Notes: generated by a model not told the origin, from the letters alone. Shown: positions 50,136-59,354, counted from the first letter of the stretch. The stretch is 64,000 nucleotides of DNA from CAUZIZ01 sp965222655 (GCA_965222655.1 CBDCUP010000019.1:310001-374000); one strand, 5' to 3'. Made by a program: numbers and translations.

Positions 50136-51671
50136 TCAAGGGACGGGGCGATTCCAGATTCGAGCCTCTTCGCCGTCGGGTAGCTGCCAGCTGCCGACGA
50201 CGGGCCAGCCTTCAGAAGTCAATTTGTCGTAGACCTCCTGGTTGAATGAAGTGAGGTACGAGATTCCCTGAAATCCAGTCTTCCCAACGACCACGTCCAC
50301 GGCGCTCTCATCGAGCGAGCTCGGCGTCTGTCCCAGGCGTATCACATCGAGGTCCCGGCCCTGACGGAGCGCCATCAACTTCAGGGCGGCAGGGTGGAAG
50401 TGGGCCATGTCCGGGACCAAACCGACCTTGGCCCCAGGGACAATGGATCCCAGGATTTCGGTGTAGCGCCAGTCCTCCTGTGCCGGTGGCCCGGCCACGT
50501 CGAAGTATTCGGAGGCGTAGAGGACCCACTCCTGTCTTAGACCGCGATAGTCGGTGTCATTCCTGACCTCAAAGAGTGCAATCTTCTGCGGAACCAAGGG
50601 GAAGGAAAAGGAAAGCGTCAGAAACTGGATAAAAGCGAGAGCAAAGATAGCAGGTGCGGCGCGAGAGGATCCCCAGGCGTAGATCAGTAGCAACGCTGCC
50701 AAGCAGGCCAGGGGCATGCCATAGCGAGGGTCCTTGGGGGGCAGGAGGGTGAGCAGGAGCAATCCGCCTGCGAAGCCCACCAAGACGAGTTGCAGCGCTG
50801 GAGGAAGCTGGTCCCTTCGAGCCCACAGTCTGGCCAGAGCCCACACAAACAGTACAGTCAAAGGAAGAAAGAGATAGTAGCTGGCGAGAACCCGAGGGTA
50901 GTAGATCCAACCCAGGAGGCTGTCGATTCCGGGATCCTGTTCCCAGACTGCCGCCTCGGAGGTTGTCTGGAAACGCAGCAACAGCGCCTTCAGATTGGGC
51001 AGGTACCACCACAAGACCAGTGGGGCAGAAAGGATCCCGGCATCCAGCAAGTTCAGAACCGAGCGCTTCCTATCCTTCGACTTGAGCAGGCAGTACAAGA
51101 CTGGAAAGAGAAGAAACAGCACGAACGTCCACTTGGTCAGCATCCCAGCGGCAAGGACGAGCCCGAGGAGTAGGCTGGATCCTCTCTTCAGGAGGAGATC
51201 GCTTCTGACCAGAAGGTAGAGGGCCGCCGACACCCAACCACAGAGCGAGACGTCGATCAGGGAAACGCGACTCGTCCAGGCGACCAGAGGCAGCAGCCCG
51301 GCCCACACGGCCGTCCTGTCAGGAAGCAGGCACTGGACCGCCAGGGCCCTGCTGCAGAATGCCAACAGCAAAAGCCCGGGAAGGTTGGATAGTAGCGGCA
51401 GTAAATCGGGTTCGGTCCAGAATCTCAGGACCAGAGCTTCCTGCAGGTAGTAGAGCGGAGGGTAATAGCTGCTGAGACGGGAGAAGCCCTCGAGCACGCC
51501 ACCCTCCTGGAACAGCTTCAGGTATTCCCACCCCATGATCTGGTGGTGCGCCATATCCCAGATCGGTGGGCGGTCGTCGAGGAGGGTCCAGACCAGGTGG
51601 ACAGCCAGGATGAGTCCCAGCAGCGCCGTCCAGAGTAGTCGGTCGGAAACCTGAAACCTGTCAACCTTCAA
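50136..51671 (-). CDS. GT39-like membrane glycosyltransferase
   Basis: A 511-aa protein with about 11 transmembrane segments of the ArnT/PMT/GT39 type, which transfer sugars from polyprenyl phosphates to proteins or lipids at the outer face of the inner membrane. The first loop has the catalytic Asp motif in RPPIWDMAHHQIMGWEYL (about 34-51). The C-terminal 130 residues are soluble. TTG 51671 is an uncertain start: the DNA around it is a degenerate GTTGAAGGTTGAC-type repeat. Paired with the following gene, 18 bp away. Confidence 0.82.
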   Translation of the reverse strand: MKVDRFQVSDRLLWTALLGLILAVHLVWTLLDDRPPIWDMAHHQIMGWEYLKLFQEGGVLEGFSRLSSYYPPLYYLQEALVLRFWTEPDLLPLLSNLPGLLLLAFCSRALAVQCLLPDRTAVWAGLLPLVAWTSRVSLIDVSLCGWVSAALYLLVRSDLLLKRGSSLLLGLVLAAGMLTKWTFVLFLLFPVLYCLLKSKDRKRSVLNLLDAGILSAPLVLWWYLPNLKALLLRFQTTSEAAVWEQDPGIDSLLGWIYYPRVLASYYLFLPLTVLFVWALARLWARRDQLPPALQLVLVGFAGGLLLLTLLPPKDPRYGMPLACLAALLLIYAWGSSRAAPAIFALAFIQFLTLSFSFPLVPQKIALFEVRNDTDYRGLRQEWVLYASEYFDVAGPPAQEDWRYTEILGSIVPGAKVGLVPDMAHFHPAALKLMALRQGRDLDVIRLGQTPSSLDESAVDVVVGKTGFQGISYLTSFNQEVYDKLTSEGWPVVGSWQLPDGEEARIWNRPVP

Positions 51672-51689
51672 CGTGCAACCCGCAACTTG

Positions 51690-53378
51690 CTACCAATGGG
51701 TTTCCGGTTCGGGTATCGGTCCCGCGTACGTCTTCTTTACCCGGAAGATGTTGAACCACTCCCAGGGCTCCCCGCTGCTCGGACTGAAGGGCAGGATTCC
51801 CCATCCCGAGCTGTAGAACCCGGCGTGGGAGGCGAAGTCCAGAATCCTGATGGGATTGTCCATTTGTGCCTTCCGCTGCTCCAGCAGGTCCAGGTATTCG
51901 TCCGAGTCGAACAATGTGACCCAGGGGGTCGCCAGGTATGGCTTCACGATAATGTCTCCGGGCTTGGGCTCGTTGCCAATCCGCCGCAAAATCCTGGCTC
52001 CGTTGGCGTCCATATAGTAGCGGAATCCCCACTCTCCGGTGTACCAGATGGTGCGGCCATCCTCGGCGTACTGACTGGCAATTTCCTGGGCTGTCTGCCG
52101 ATAGACGTTGGCAAACTGATAGTCGGCGTGAGCGACTGTGAGGGAGTATATGGCTGTGAGGCCGATGCCCAGCCAAAGCAGATTCCTTACCAGGTACTGG
52201 CTCTGAAAACGGTGCTCCAGGTTGGCCATCCAGAGGAGGATAGTTGGGGGAAGAGCCAGTGCGGCGTAGCGCACCGAACCGGAGTAGTAGAGGAGCAGGC
52301 AGATCGCGAGCGCGCCCCAGAACCAAAGGCTCAAGAGGATCCAGGAGGCCCTGTTCTCCGATGCACGGGGATGGACGGTCTGCCGGACGAATGCCCAGAC
52401 CACGGATAGCCCGGAGGCGAACAGGACAGAAAAGAGACAGATCTGGGTCCAGCTCCAGTTGTCCCACCAGAGGTAAAAGGGAACGAAGCACAAGAAGAAG
52501 ATCCAGATGAAGACACGCAGACTGATGCGTCCGGCGAACGCCCACCAGAAGGCCAGGGGAAAGAGAAAAGTCCCGCCCAGGTTCAGGATGAAGCTCAGGA
52601 TCCTCTGAGCCAGTCCCTCCCATGAGAAAGCTGCCCGCTTGGCCATGTGGAGTGCCGTGCTAGACAGGACGAAGCGGTCGTAGTGAAGGTAGGCTCTAAA
52701 GTACCAGACGAACCATACCAAGAGTGGGAGCGCCAGGATCAAGGCCCAATACCAGGAGATTCGCAAGGAATTCCGATCGAGCAGGAAATGAGCTCCCATC
52801 AACAGAATCAAGCCGACCGTCAGGAGCGAGACAAAGCTGGCCGCGACCAGCGCCAGGGCACAAACCAGCCAGTCCCAGCGACTGGCACTGCCTTCCCGAA
52901 TCCGTAAGAAGCGGGCAAGAGCGAGTATCCAGAACGCCCAGAAGGGGACGTCCGACATCAGCGTGTGACTCAACACCAGGAATGCAGGTGCCAGCAGCAG
53001 CAGACATGCTGCCGCCAAGGGAAAGCGGGTGTAGCGGCGAGCGAGGTCGTAGAATCCGAATCCCGCCAGGATCGGGAAGATCAGAAAGCTCAAGTGGTAA
53101 ACCCATTCACTCTGGCTTCCCGACACCGCCATGACCAGGGCCAGATAGTAGCTGGTCAGTGGGAGGTGGCTGTGGCTGGCGGCGTCTGAAGCCCCCACCC
53201 CCTCGAAGACGGGTAGGTAGTCGTAGGGAAAAAAGGGCTTGCTGAGAGCGTTCTGGGCGACCTCCAGGTAGATCCGGTCGTCAATGTGAAAGGCCTGGAA
53301 GACAAAGGGAAGGTGAGTGCCAGCAACCAGGAGGAGCAGGATCAGAGCGGGTGAGAATCGAGAGAGCAAGTGGGGCAC
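51690..53378 (-). CDS. GT39-like membrane glycosyltransferase
   Basis: A 562-aa protein with about 12 transmembrane segments. The first periplasmic loop contains FHIDDRIYLEVAQNAL (DD near residue 33), the position of the acid in ArnT/PMT enzymes, then HSHLPLTSYYLALVMA. The soluble tail of about 130 residues may bind the acceptor. Start GTG. It is the upstream gene of the pair and probably makes one surface glycan with its neighbour. The 465 bp to the next gene hold only repeats. Confidence 0.85.
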   Translation of the reverse strand: MPHLLSRFSPALILLLLVAGTHLPFVFQAFHIDDRIYLEVAQNALSKPFFPYDYLPVFEGVGASDAASHSHLPLTSYYLALVMAVSGSQSEWVYHLSFLIFPILAGFGFYDLARRYTRFPLAAACLLLLAPAFLVLSHTLMSDVPFWAFWILALARFLRIREGSASRWDWLVCALALVAASFVSLLTVGLILLMGAHFLLDRNSLRISWYWALILALPLLVWFVWYFRAYLHYDRFVLSSTALHMAKRAAFSWEGLAQRILSFILNLGGTFLFPLAFWWAFAGRISLRVFIWIFFLCFVPFYLWWDNWSWTQICLFSVLFASGLSVVWAFVRQTVHPRASENRASWILLSLWFWGALAICLLLYYSGSVRYAALALPPTILLWMANLEHRFQSQYLVRNLLWLGIGLTAIYSLTVAHADYQFANVYRQTAQEIASQYAEDGRTIWYTGEWGFRYYMDANGARILRRIGNEPKPGDIIVKPYLATPWVTLFDSDEYLDLLEQRKAQMDNPIRILDFASHAGFYSSGWGILPFSPSSGEPWEWFNIFRVKKTYAGPIPEPETHW

Positions 53379-53623
53379 GAGGTACTATTGTTATGGTTCA
53401 GTCTCGCTTTGTCGATGCATTGCGCTTCCTGGAGAGTAGGAAGTGAGCAGTGAGCAGTAGTGGAGTAAAGAGTGGTGGACAGTGACCTGTGATCTAGTGC
53501 TCAAGTGATGGGGCGAAGTGGCAACCGCCAGAGAGGACCAATGTCATGAGACTAGAATGGGAAAGCGGCAAAGACTCACTATGGCAGCGGATAATCTGTG
53601 ATAGTCGGCACCCGAGCTTACAG

Positions 53624-53664
53624 ACAGCGTCCGCTTTGACCGAAAGCTAAAAGCGGGCGTTCAA
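53624..53664. repeat. Stem-loop repeat AAGCGGAC family, copy 1
   Basis: CGTCCGCTT ... AAAGCGGGCGTTCAAG. Corresponding copies are at 54369-54407, 59846-59860 (half) and 61292-61327. Copies 1 and 2 have the same orientation and enclose the four-helix-bundle cassette. Confidence 0.65.
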
Positions 53665-53691
53665 GGCTTGCTGTGTCCTAAAACCCTGGCG

Positions 53692-53798
53692 GTTCGATTT
53701 CGATACCGATCCCGATTTGGATGACGTGGACCCGCTAACTTTTGTTTAGCGCCTGGGCTATCGAAATCGGTATCGGTATCGGTATCGGTATCGACATC
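53692..53798. repeat. Left direct repeat and TATCGG hexamer array
   Basis: 53692-53748 (TTCGATTTCGATACCGATCC ... CCCGCTAACTTTTGTTTAG) recurs in the same orientation at 54187-54246 with a few changes. It is followed by AATCGG and four TATCGG units (53763-53792). It lies downstream of the four-helix-bundle gene. Confidence 0.85.
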
Positions 53799-53843
53799 CG
53801 AGCGTCCATAAATCGGTGGAGCTTCCTCGATGCAGTATCCTCT

Positions 53844-54182
53844 TCAGCCCAATCGACTCAGCATGGCGTCCATCCGATCCAGTTCGACTTTCCGCTCACC
53901 GCTCTCTCGCTCATTCAGCGCCTTCCCGACGACCAGAACATCCTGGATCGCCGCACATTCGAATACGGACCCGCGCGCGATCTCGAAATATCGCCGCCGA
54001 TCCGCGGCCGCCGCCTTCCCATTGCCCTCCGCGATGTTCAGCGGGATCGACTGACTGGCGCGAAGCCACTGATCCCATGCAGATCGATGGACTCCGGTCA
54101 GGCTTCCGGCCTTCTCATAGACCCATGCCACGTAGCCTATCGAGAGGCGGTAGACATCAAGTTTCTCATGTCCCAAACCCAT
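53844..54182 (-). CDS. Four-helix-bundle protein (S23/IVP family, Avd-like)
   Basis: A 112-aa all-helical protein of the TIGR02436 group, known as 23S rRNA intervening-sequence proteins; they share the fold of the Avd accessory protein of diversity-generating retroelements. Family motifs: HEKLDVYRLSIGYVAWVYE at the start, SIPLNIAEGNGK (about 50-61), DRRRYFEIARGSVFECAAIQDVL (about 65-87). The start was set at MGLGHEK because the longer frame reads through the flanking hexamer repeat. Function unknown; forms pentamers in relatives. The direct repeats on both sides suggest a cassette. Confidence 0.88.
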   Translation of the reverse strand: MGLGHEKLDVYRLSIGYVAWVYEKAGSLTGVHRSAWDQWLRASQSIPLNIAEGNGKAAAADRRRYFEIARGSVFECAAIQDVLVVGKALNERESGERKVELDRMDAMLSRLG

Positions 54183-54186
54183 GGTG

Positions 54187-54246
54187 GTCGATTTCGATAG
54201 CGATCCCGATCTCGATTTGGACTGCCTGGCCCCGCTAACTTCTGTT
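54187..54246. repeat. Right direct repeat of the four-helix-bundle cassette
   Basis: GTCGATTTCGATAGCGATCC ... CCCGCTAACTTCTGTTG, homologous to the left copy at 53692-53748. It reaches to within 5 bp of the start codon of the gene, so it also takes the place of the usual ribosome binding site. Confidence 0.8.
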
Positions 54247-54368
54247 GATATGCGTACGGCCTGCACGAATCAATCTACCGTAAATCTAAGCGTCTGTGCG
54301 ACCCGAGCTGTTCAGATCGACTGTGAAGCTCACTTGGACGTATCACTCGACGTTCAGGAGAGAATTTG

Positions 54369-54407
54369 AACGTCCGCTTCTACCACCCCTAGAAGCGGAC
54401 ATTCAAG
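54369..54407. repeat. Stem-loop repeat AAGCGGAC family, copy 2
   Basis: AACGTCCGCTTCT-accacccct-AGAAGCGGACATTCAAG; an almost perfect 11-bp stem. Confidence 0.75.
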
Positions 54408-54568
54408 TTTTCCCCGGAAACGCCGAATGAACGACCGCTAACACAAGGGGAAATCGAGGGGCAGCTCAAATCTGCCCCCAACTCGCAAATTCACGTAGCG
54501 CCAGTCAGATACAGAGGTTTGTGGTAGGTATGGTTGGATCCATTCTCCCTACAATACGGTGGATCAAA

Positions 54569-54796
54569 TTACTCCCCCGTCGGAACCAGCCTCTTGAGTT
54601 CTTCGAACCAGTTGAGGACGACGTGAAACTGATTCTGCCGCGCCGCTTCCTTCTCCTGGATCATGATGAACTTCTGCCCGTCCGGGGTAACGTCGTAGTT
54701 GGGGACTCCCGATCGAGTTCCCGTCCCCGTAAAAGGGAATGCATAGGCCCCCTCGAAGACAACCGAGGGCGTCCCCGGCTGGAAGATTGTCCTAGG
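54569..54796 (-). pseudogene. C-terminal remnant of a TolB-propeller/protein-kinase type protein
   Basis: Minus-strand frame with NYDVTPDGQKFIMIQ and the typical tail VVLNWFEELKRLVPTGE before a stop. This tail is characteristic of large WD40/TolB proteins, often fused to Ser/Thr kinases, in Acidobacteriota and relatives. Only about 75 codons remain; no start. Confidence 0.75.
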
Positions 54797-54842
54797 TGCT
54801 ATAGTCGATCGCGACGGGTGGTTGCCGTGAAGGGATACCTAT

Positions 54843-55100
54843 ATGCAAGTATCGGCATCAGAGGCGGCGTTGCTCAATTTCCACGAACGTCGTGCCGGCG
54901 CGAGTGCATTTGTTTTCGGCGACGCGGCAGACGAGAGTGGCGCTAGCAGCTATGAACGTTTAGTACAGCGCCTACCAGCGAGCCGTGTACGCATTCTCGA
55001 CCTCGCATGCGGCGATGGCATGCTGCTTTCGTTGATTGGAAGCAACCACGACGCGATCGGGCTCGACCTCTCGTATCATGAGCTGCGTGCCGACCGATAA
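54843..55100 (+). pseudogene. N-terminal fragment of a SAM methyltransferase
   Basis: 85 codons with the complete SAM motif I (VRILDLACGDGMLLSLIG), the acidic end of beta-2 (AIGLDLS) and then a stop. A class I methyltransferase needs about 200 residues, so the gene is cut short. It is not continued in another frame. Confidence 0.65.
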
Positions 55101-55105
55101 TTAAG

Positions 55106-55297
55106 ATGCATCGCAGCTATCTCATCACGTCCGGTCTGATCTTCGCGGCGGTGACGATCCTCCACTTCCTGCGCTTGGTCAACGACTGGCCCTTTGTGCT
55201 GGGACCCTAGTCTATGCCCAGGTGGGTCTCCTGGGTAGGTACGGTGATTCCGGCATGCTTGTCTGTCTGGGCTTTGTCTCTGGCATTGAGAAGGTAG
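55106..55297 (+). pseudogene. Small two-helix membrane protein with internal TAG
   Basis: An ORF of 63 codons apart from an in-frame TAG at 55208-55210. The halves are MHRSYLITSGLIFAAVTILH...WPFVLGP and SMPRWVSWVGTVIPACLSVW..., each with one transmembrane helix. A Trp codon (TGG) changed to TAG would explain it. It belongs to a type of small inner-membrane protein of unknown function. Confidence 0.5.
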
Positions 55298-55338
55298 TCT
55301 CAGGAGCCAGAGCTCCCGACGAGCTGGCGACTCTGCTC

Positions 55339-56228
55339 CTACCGGAACCTGAGGGAGTACAGATCCGCATCCTCTATGACGAAGCACAGCCGTGCTGGCT
55401 GGCCGGCAAGGTCGTTCAGCGTTTGCAGGAGCCGGACTGGATCATCCGAAGATAGGGAATCTGGACCGTGGGTGAGAAGAGGTGTGATCTCTTCCAAAGT
55501 CCCAAGCCTCCCATTCAGGTGGAGCCTCGACTTCGTCTTGCGGACGCGGTGGACAAGATCGTCCTGATCCTTCAACCATCGCGGCCAGAGTCGAATCGTC
55601 TCGACGCCTGCATCGGCAAACGGCTCGATGCTGTCTGGATTGGGGATCAAACCAAGTTGTCGAGCCTCCGGCAACAACTCCCGAATCTGCCGCGCCTCGC
55701 GACGCTTCGGACTCCGACAATGGTCCGCGCCGGTTCACCGAACTCGCGGACTTCCGCCGCAACTTGTTTCGCGTACGCCTTGCCTTGCTCCTTCAGGTCG
55801 AGCACCGGAGCGATCTTGCGGCGACACGCAGTTAACGCCTCACGCAACGTCGGGATTCGCTCGTTTTCATAGTCTGGATCAAACCAGGAGCCTGCATCAA
55901 GCTGTTTCAACTCGGCGATCGTCATCGCAGCGGCATTCCCCTTGCCATCCGTCGTCCGTTCGAGCGTCGTGTCGTGCAGCAGGAAAAGAACGCCGTCCTT
56001 GCTTGTTCTCACGTCCATCTCGACCGCGGTCGCACCGACTTCGATGGCGCGACGGATCGCAGCGAGCGTGCACTCGGGCCGCTCGCTGCTCGCTCCTCGA
56101 TGAGCAATGATCTGCTTAACGTTACGGGCCGACTTCGCCAACTCATCGGAAGTCAAGAAGGAACTCAAAGCCGCGAGCAGCAAGCCGAATGGCGCGATTC
56201 CGTAACACGTCCTCGTGGTGCTATTCAT
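55339..56228 (-). pseudogene. Glycerophosphodiester phosphodiesterase, frameshifted
   Basis: A GDPD-family TIM barrel that cleaves glycerophosphodiesters to glycerol-3-phosphate. N-terminal signal-like helix, then IIAHRGASSERPECTLAAIRRAIEVGATAVEMDVR and LLHDTTLERTTDGKG with the catalytic His residues and metal ligands, and VLDLKEQGKAY. After GVRSV (about 55700) a missing base shifts the frame; the next frame goes on with EARQIRELLPEARQLGLIP and IRLWPRWLKDQ. Repaired length is about 296 aa. Sequencing error is the alternative to a true pseudogene. Confidence 0.8.
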
Positions 56229-56377
56229 CGGCTTCTCCTCGTAGGTTGGGATCATCTTCACATGGCCAGATCACTGAAGCAAATCCAGTGTCAGTCTTGC
56301 CCGGACTAGATTCGGAGGCCCGAACGGCTTGACTATTCTGTAGAAACGAATCCCACGACGGAGGCAAGAGCTGGAGC

Positions 56378-56496
56378 CAGCCGATCGAAACCAACCAGCC
56401 TCTCGGGTGCGACGTGATGTCGACGCGTCCAACACCGGCACTCAGGTCAGTCGCTCCAGGTTCGTTTGAATCGGGAAAAAGAAAGCGGTTCCTCAC
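56378..56496 (-). pseudogene. Possible N-terminal fragment of a ceramidase-like protein
   Basis: LSAGVGRVDITSHPRGWLVS resembles the first strand of neutral/alkaline ceramidase-like proteins (GxGxxDITP...). Nothing further of that family follows. The rest of the 389-bp gap is empty. Confidence 0.3.
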
Positions 56497-56650
56497 ACGA
56501 ATGTATGCACGGTCTGGGGTAGAGGGAGTTCGCCCAGGTAGTGGTAGAGATTAAGGTACGCGACTTAGCTTGGACTCTTGAGAATCCAATCGAGACCCAG
56601 GCGTTACCCGTACTTCGGTGACTCGCAGAGCGGCGGGGCGCTCATTCAAC

Positions 56651-57106
56651 CTAGATTTGGTCCGTTCGGCTCTCCATTCGACGGCTCGAAGAATAGAGAG
56701 GGATCGCTGTGTTCTTAGCGCCCCAGAGCGAGACCTTGGCTCGTTTGCCTCGAATGGTTGCGGTGTTGTACCAGAAGACCACCTTCCTGATGACGCGTTT
56801 CTCACCCTTGAGATCGATAGCACGTGTCTCGCCTCCAGCCGGGATCTGCCTCCGTAGTGTGATGTCCTGAACGCCACCGTTTCCGAAGTGGACCTTCAAG
56901 TCACGGAAGGTTACCTTGCGGCGCTTTACTCTGAGTCTGATTCTCTTGAACTTGCCCTTTTTGCTTGTCACCTTTATCTCGTCACGGTCCACGGCGTGAT
57001 TGACGGTGCGCTCACCCAGTTTTACCCATTTTGCATGGATAGGTGTGACGGCCAGGCCGAAAAGCCAGCACGTGAGAATGATGCTGAACCATTTACGCTT
57101 CACCAT
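56651..57106 (-). CDS. Small exported basic protein (DUF2541-like)
   Basis: A 151-aa protein with a signal peptide (KWFSIILTCWLFGLAVTPIHA). The mature part is strongly basic and beta-rich (WVKLGERTVNHAVDRDEIKV, FKRIRLRVKRRKVTFRDLKV, VIRKVVFWYNT). It resembles the DUF2541/YaaX type of small periplasmic proteins, whose role is not known. GGAGG lies 5 nt upstream of the ATG. It appears intact in an otherwise decayed area. Confidence 0.72.
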   Translation of the reverse strand: MVKRKWFSIILTCWLFGLAVTPIHAKWVKLGERTVNHAVDRDEIKVTSKKGKFKRIRLRVKRRKVTFRDLKVHFGNGGVQDITLRRQIPAGGETRAIDLKGEKRVIRKVVFWYNTATIRGKRAKVSLWGAKNTAIPLYSSSRRMESRTDQI

Positions 57107-57599
57107 AGCGTCCTCCTTCTGGGATTGAAACTGCCACCCGATGATTCAGGTGATCGTGCTGAATCTGGTCACCCTTACCCTAACCGAATGAGAAACTATA
57201 TTCCAAGCGTGAACAGCACCAACTGATACCTTTTTGCGGCAACAGATCAGCTTCTTACGAGCTCCTCGGCGCAGGGGGACATCAGAAGAAGCGAGCTGGA
57301 CCTTTGTCGGACACCTCTAGCCTAGAGGGATTCCCTTCCCACATCTCTATCTTGCAGGAAGGATTGGTGCTTCTTCACGCAACTGTTGTTGAGGGCAGAG
57401 AACTCAGACTGCTTGAGATCCAGTGTCCAGTTGCCCCCGGGTAACCTCCGCCAGGAATGTTCCTTGCTTCGCAACATGTTTGACGACTCAAAAAAGTCCG
57501 GAAACCCAGGTGAAATCATGCTTTCTAGGGCTGCTGGGCAGAGTCAACAACACTTCCCTGACGAAGCCCCTGATCGGCCGCTTTCGCCTGCGGTTTCAA

Positions 57600-57793
57600 A
57601 TTTTTCGCGCGGCGGACTCGGATCAGCATCCGGGAGCTGTCGACATCGGCGACACGTAAATGCAGATCCTCGGAGAGGCGAAGTCCGTTGGCGTAAGTGA
57701 GTTGATGTTTGGCAACAACACCTTGCCTCACAAAGGAGCCTTCAGACAACGCGACCAACGGGATCTTCCGTGGATAGGAGAATCTGACAGGAA
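57600..57793 (-). pseudogene. Tyrosine-recombinase (integrase) fragment
   Basis: The stretch TYANGLRLSEDLHLRVADVD followed by SSRMLIRVRRAKN matches the first catalytic block (Y-A-x-G-L-R-x-S-E, Arg I) of XerC/integron-type integrases. The preceding LPVRFSYPRKIPLVALS is the linker. The catalytic HxxR and Tyr are missing. The wider 760-bp gap has no intact gene. Confidence 0.65.
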
Positions 57794-57866
57794 GGGTCCT
57801 ACCGCTGTAAGCCGTTGTTAGGTGCGCCGTGATTGCACATCTTTGCGCCTGCCCTTCACGCTTCCC

Positions 57867-58280
57867 CTACACACCTTCATCAAAGCAAACTAACTCAACA
57901 AGATTGCCTTCCGGATCCCTGACGTACAGAGAACGCCAATGAACCCAGGCGTGCTCAGCCGTTTCCACGTTCAATCCAAGTTGTTCAAGTCGTTTCTTCT
58001 CGCCGTCGAAATCCGTCAGCCGGATCGTGAAAGCGAAATGATCGACCGTAGACTTTTCCGGTTCCACACCTCGATAGTCCGCCTCTTGTCTGCGATCAAA
58101 CAGCGCCAGTATCTGTGTGTGTCGGCCATAGCCTTCTGCAATCTTGAAGAAGACAGCATGAGGAAATCTTTTCATCAACTCAAGGCCGATAACCTCTTCG
58201 TAGAACCGCTGCATCGAGTCAAGGTCTTCGACACGGAGAGCGATTTCTCCAAGTGCTTTGACGGCTCGTTGTTGGATCAT
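57867..58280 (-). CDS. VOC (glyoxalase-like) family protein
   Basis: A 137-aa member of the vicinal oxygen chelate superfamily, which includes glyoxalase I, fosfomycin-resistance and extradiol dioxygenase proteins. Two beta-alpha-beta-beta-beta modules are visible: IALRVEDLDSMQRFYEEVIGLEL (about 13-35) and HFAFTIRLTDFDGEKKRLEQLGL (about 81-103), ending in YVRDPEGNLVELVCFD with the metal-ligand Glu. Substrate not predictable. Confidence 0.9.
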   Translation of the reverse strand: MIQQRAVKALGEIALRVEDLDSMQRFYEEVIGLELMKRFPHAVFFKIAEGYGRHTQILALFDRRQEADYRGVEPEKSTVDHFAFTIRLTDFDGEKKRLEQLGLNVETAEHAWVHWRSLYVRDPEGNLVELVCFDEGV

Positions 58281-58412
58281 CTATAACCTAACCTATATTC
58301 TCCAGAGAAGAAGTTGATCAGCCAAACAAGAAAGCCATGCAAAGCCATGCTGTAACGGAGTACTCTCACTATTAGATTATAATAGCTGTGCGAAATGATT
58401 GGACCCAGTAGA

Positions 58413-58545
58413 GACGCGCCCTGGTACCGCGTCCTGATTCACAAATCTCGAAGAGGACAGCCGGCCGGACCCGATCACCCATCCCCTGGTCCAGCGCCTG
58501 TTCAGTCACTTTGAAGACGGCCGCTACGTCCGTCGGCTGAATTGA
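58413..58545 (+). pseudogene. HspQ/YccV-like C-terminal remnant
   Basis: APWYRVLIHKS in one frame and HPLVQRLFSHFEDGRYVRRL in the next match the end of hemimethylated-DNA-binding/HspQ proteins. A frameshift and loss of the middle and N-terminus are evident. Confidence 0.55.
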
Positions 58546-58550
58546 CACCT

Positions 58551-59354
58551 ATGAGCACCCGAGAGCACTCGAGGCCTGCCGGGCGGGAGCCCCTCCTCTA
58601 CGATCCGGACGTGAGGACGCCGACCCACGCCGAGCGGGCCCGCACCCTGGTGGAAACAGCCGGCACCGGGACACTGTGCACTCTGGCTCAGGACATGGAC
58701 GGGCACCCCTACGGTTCCTTTGTCACGTTCGGCCTCGACGCCGGGAGCCCCGTGTTTCTGATCAGCGAGTTGGCCGAGCACACGCGGAACCTGCGCGCCG
58801 ACTCCCGTTCGTCTTTGCTGGTGGTCGAACAGGGCACGGGAGATCCGCTGGCTCGCGGGCGGATCACGATCGCCGGAAAGACACGAGTCCTGGAGAAGGG
58901 ACCGGATCTCGACACGGCGCGGGAAGAGTTCCTCCGCTCCCATCCCAACGCCGCCTACTACCTCGACTTCAAGGACTTCCACCTGTGGCGGCTGGAGGTG
59001 GAGTCGCTGCGTTACATCGGCGGCTACGGCCGGATGTCGTGGATCGAGGCCACCGACTGGCTCGGCGCCGCACCCGATCCCGTCGCGGGCTATGCTGAGG
59101 ACATCATCAGGCACATGAACGACGACCACTCGGAAACGATGGTTGCCTGCTGCAGAGCCTTCACCAAGGCCACTGACACCACGACCGCGATCATGACCGG
59201 AGTCGATCGCTACGGCTTTGAGATGTCGGCGACCACAGCGGCCGGTCCCCGTCCAATCCGGTTGGCCTTCTCCCGGGAAGTCAGCACCCTCCAGGAGATT
59301 CGGCGGGAGATGGTAGCGCTGGCCCGGCAGGCGCGCGGCGAAACCACTCATTGA
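58551..59354 (+). CDS. HugZ-like heme-utilisation protein (PNPOx fold plus DUF2470)
   Basis: A 267-aa protein. The first 160 residues form an FMN-binding split barrel (LVETAGTGTLCTLAQDMDGHPYGSFVTFGLD; LISELAEHTRNL), and the C-terminal DUF2470 domain has IIRHMNDDHSETMV. This combination is found in HugZ-type heme-degrading proteins and in related proteins of unknown function. The start was set to ATG 58551; a TTG three codons earlier is in frame. Intact, in a strip of pseudogenes. Confidence 0.88.
   Translation: MSTREHSRPAGREPLLYDPDVRTPTHAERARTLVETAGTGTLCTLAQDMDGHPYGSFVTFGLDAGSPVFLISELAEHTRNLRADSRSSLLVVEQGTGDPLARGRITIAGKTRVLEKGPDLDTAREEFLRSHPNAAYYLDFKDFHLWRLEVESLRYIGGYGRMSWIEATDWLGAAPDPVAGYAEDIIRHMNDDHSETMVACCRAFTKATDTTTAIMTGVDRYGFEMSATTAAGPRPIRLAFSREVSTLQEIRREMVALARQARGETTH

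Noticed and set aside
53844..54266. Longer start for the four-helix-bundle protein (140 aa)
   Set aside because: The additional N-terminal residues are the translated hexamer/direct repeat, rich in S, R and K, and absent from the family.
53624..54407. Diversity-generating retroelement around the Avd-like gene
   Set aside because: No reverse transcriptase and no adenine-biased template/variable repeat pair are present; the direct repeats differ at all kinds of bases.
57600..57793. Active integron integrase
   Set aside because: Only the first catalytic block remains, without the HxxR and Tyr residues; no attC-like array follows.
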